DNA of 5,799 nt from Ideonella_A sp031398385 (GTDB lineage Bacteria > Pseudomonadota > Gammaproteobacteria > Burkholderiales > Burkholderiaceae_C). The translations under genes were made by a program, and so were the position numbers. The stretch spans positions 1 through 5,799 of the forward strand of contig JANNNE010000336.1 of assembly GCA_031398385.1 (NCBI GenBank), written 5' to 3'. Position 1 is the first letter of the stretch. Each line of letters opens with the position of its first letter. Below are positions 5,488 to 5,799 of the stretch, piece by piece. Under the pieces are notes generated by a model, which had not been told where the DNA came from, searched no databases, and worked only from the letters and a program-made list of their open reading frames with translations.

Positions 5488-5506
5488 GGCAACGATTGTC
5501 GTTGCC
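5488..5506. promoter_or_regulatory. Perfect 8-bp inverted repeat, operator or hairpin candidate
   Basis: GGCAACGA (5488-5495) and TCGTTGCC (5499-5506) are exact inverted repeats separated by TTG. The element is 122 bp upstream of the aldolase-like start and just upstream of the marginal minus-strand ORF. A dimeric repressor binding site is a reasonable reading. No T-tract follows on either strand, which argues against a terminator. Confidence 0.4.
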
Positions 5507-5628
5507 ATTCGAATCGAGTTAACGAAGGGGACTCTGCCGTTACGATCCGATGCTGCAACCCCCGCTCCGGCCTTGCACCCATCAGACCATGTTCAGCGAT
5601 TCCCAGAAACCGCAATGAGAAAGACAGC

Positions 5629-5799
5629 ATGAACCATCACACCATCCCCGAGATCCCGAGCGTGCGCGAGCAGGTGTCGCCCGAAGAGTGGCAGGTCCGC
5701 GTCGATCTGGCCGCGGCCTATCGGCTGGTGGCGATGTTTGGCTGGGACGACCTGGTATTCACCCATGTCTCGGCACGGGTGCCCGGCGAAGGACGCAAT
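5629..5799 (+). CDS. Class II aldolase/adducin-family protein (N-terminal 57 residues)
   Basis: The ORF starts at ATG 5629 and runs off the window in frame after 57 codons. The segment VDLAAAYRLVAMFGWDD followed by LVFTHVSARVPG is the characteristic start of the class II aldolase/adducin fold. In that family, members such as fuculose-phosphate aldolase use a bound zinc ion to cleave or form carbon-carbon bonds. The zinc histidines and catalytic residues lie beyond the window, so neither the substrate nor catalytic competence can be judged. The ribosome-binding site is weak (GAGAAAG, 5617-5623, 5 nt before the ATG). A short ORF ATG...TGA at 5589-5618 precedes it in another frame. The gene diverges from the peptide gene and is probably not part of the export cassette. 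Confidence 0.85.
   Translation, partial: MNHHTIPEIPSVREQVSPEEWQVRVDLAAAYRLVAMFGWDDLVFTHVSARVPGEGRN

Larger units (their letters stand above)
5212..5628. other. 417-bp intergenic region without a confident gene
   Basis: Between the peptide gene and the aldolase-like gene, which are divergent, I find no RNA gene, IS fragment or well-supported CDS. The region holds the palindrome, the terminator-like hairpin, the marginal ORF and the inverted repeat, each listed separately. YTTGC is repeated at 5323-5327, 5333-5337, 5347-5351 and 5353-5357. A consensus -35 TTGACA (5315-5320, plus strand) has no matching -10 downstream. Both divergent promoters should lie here but none can be assigned. Confidence 0.6.

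Noticed and set aside
5589..5618. Nine-residue ORF just before the aldolase-like gene, as a leader peptide
   Set aside because: It has no ribosome-binding site, no run of regulatory codons and no attenuator hairpin after it.
5406..5630. 74-codon minus-strand ORF ending QAITGIAAF
   Set aside because: Its start overlaps the aldolase start codon on the other strand, there is no good ribosome-binding site, and the product matches nothing I recognise. Its last dozen codons look coding-like, so a decayed remnant cannot be excluded.
1..5799. CRISPR array, tRNA/rRNA genes, IS elements or integration attachment sites
   Set aside because: No regularly spaced repeats, no tRNA-like cloverleaf, no transposase or integrase reading frame and no flanking direct repeats were seen.

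Overview
The window looks like chromosomal DNA from a GC-rich proteobacterium. The minE fragment has the sequence character of beta- and gammaproteobacterial MinE, and a Xanthomonadales-like or Burkholderiales-like host is my best guess. That is inference from remembered family patterns, not from a search. Coding regions are mostly GC-rich at third positions and have recognisable Shine-Dalgarno sequences.

Layout. Positions 1-193 hold the 3' end of minE (+), a housekeeping division gene. Positions 256-2490 (-) encode a peptidase-containing ABC transporter (C39 protease, membrane domain, ATPase). Positions 2494-3930 (-) encode its HlyD/CvaA-type membrane fusion partner, upstream in the same operon and only 3 nt away. 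Across a 73-bp divergent spacer, 4004-4942 (+) encodes a 312-residue protein of no function I recognise, with a TTG start behind a strong ribosome-binding site. A 13-bp perfect hairpin separates it from the convergent small gene at 5014-5211 (-). This encodes a 65-residue precursor with a textbook double-glycine leader and a lysine-rich, then Gly/Ser-rich, three-cysteine core. Positions 5212-5628 carry no confident gene. They hold a terminator-like hairpin with a T6 tract, a 14-bp palindrome, a 19-bp inverted repeat and one marginal 59-codon ORF. At 5629 the N-terminus of a class II aldolase/adducin-family protein begins (+) and runs off the window.

How it fits together. The transporter, fusion protein and peptide match the logic of colicin V-type (class II microcin) export. 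The C39 domain would cut the precursor after Gly15, the ABC protein would pump the core, and the HlyD protein would bridge to an outer-membrane TolC channel encoded elsewhere. The core has no resemblance that I recognise to a named microcin. The 312-residue protein sits inside the cassette and could be a maturation, immunity or regulatory factor; nothing in its sequence decides this. No immunity gene, TolC or modifying enzyme is identifiable here. The cassette (256-5211) lies between two ordinary metabolic or housekeeping genes, as expected for an accessory insertion, but I see no integrase, IS element or attachment repeats.
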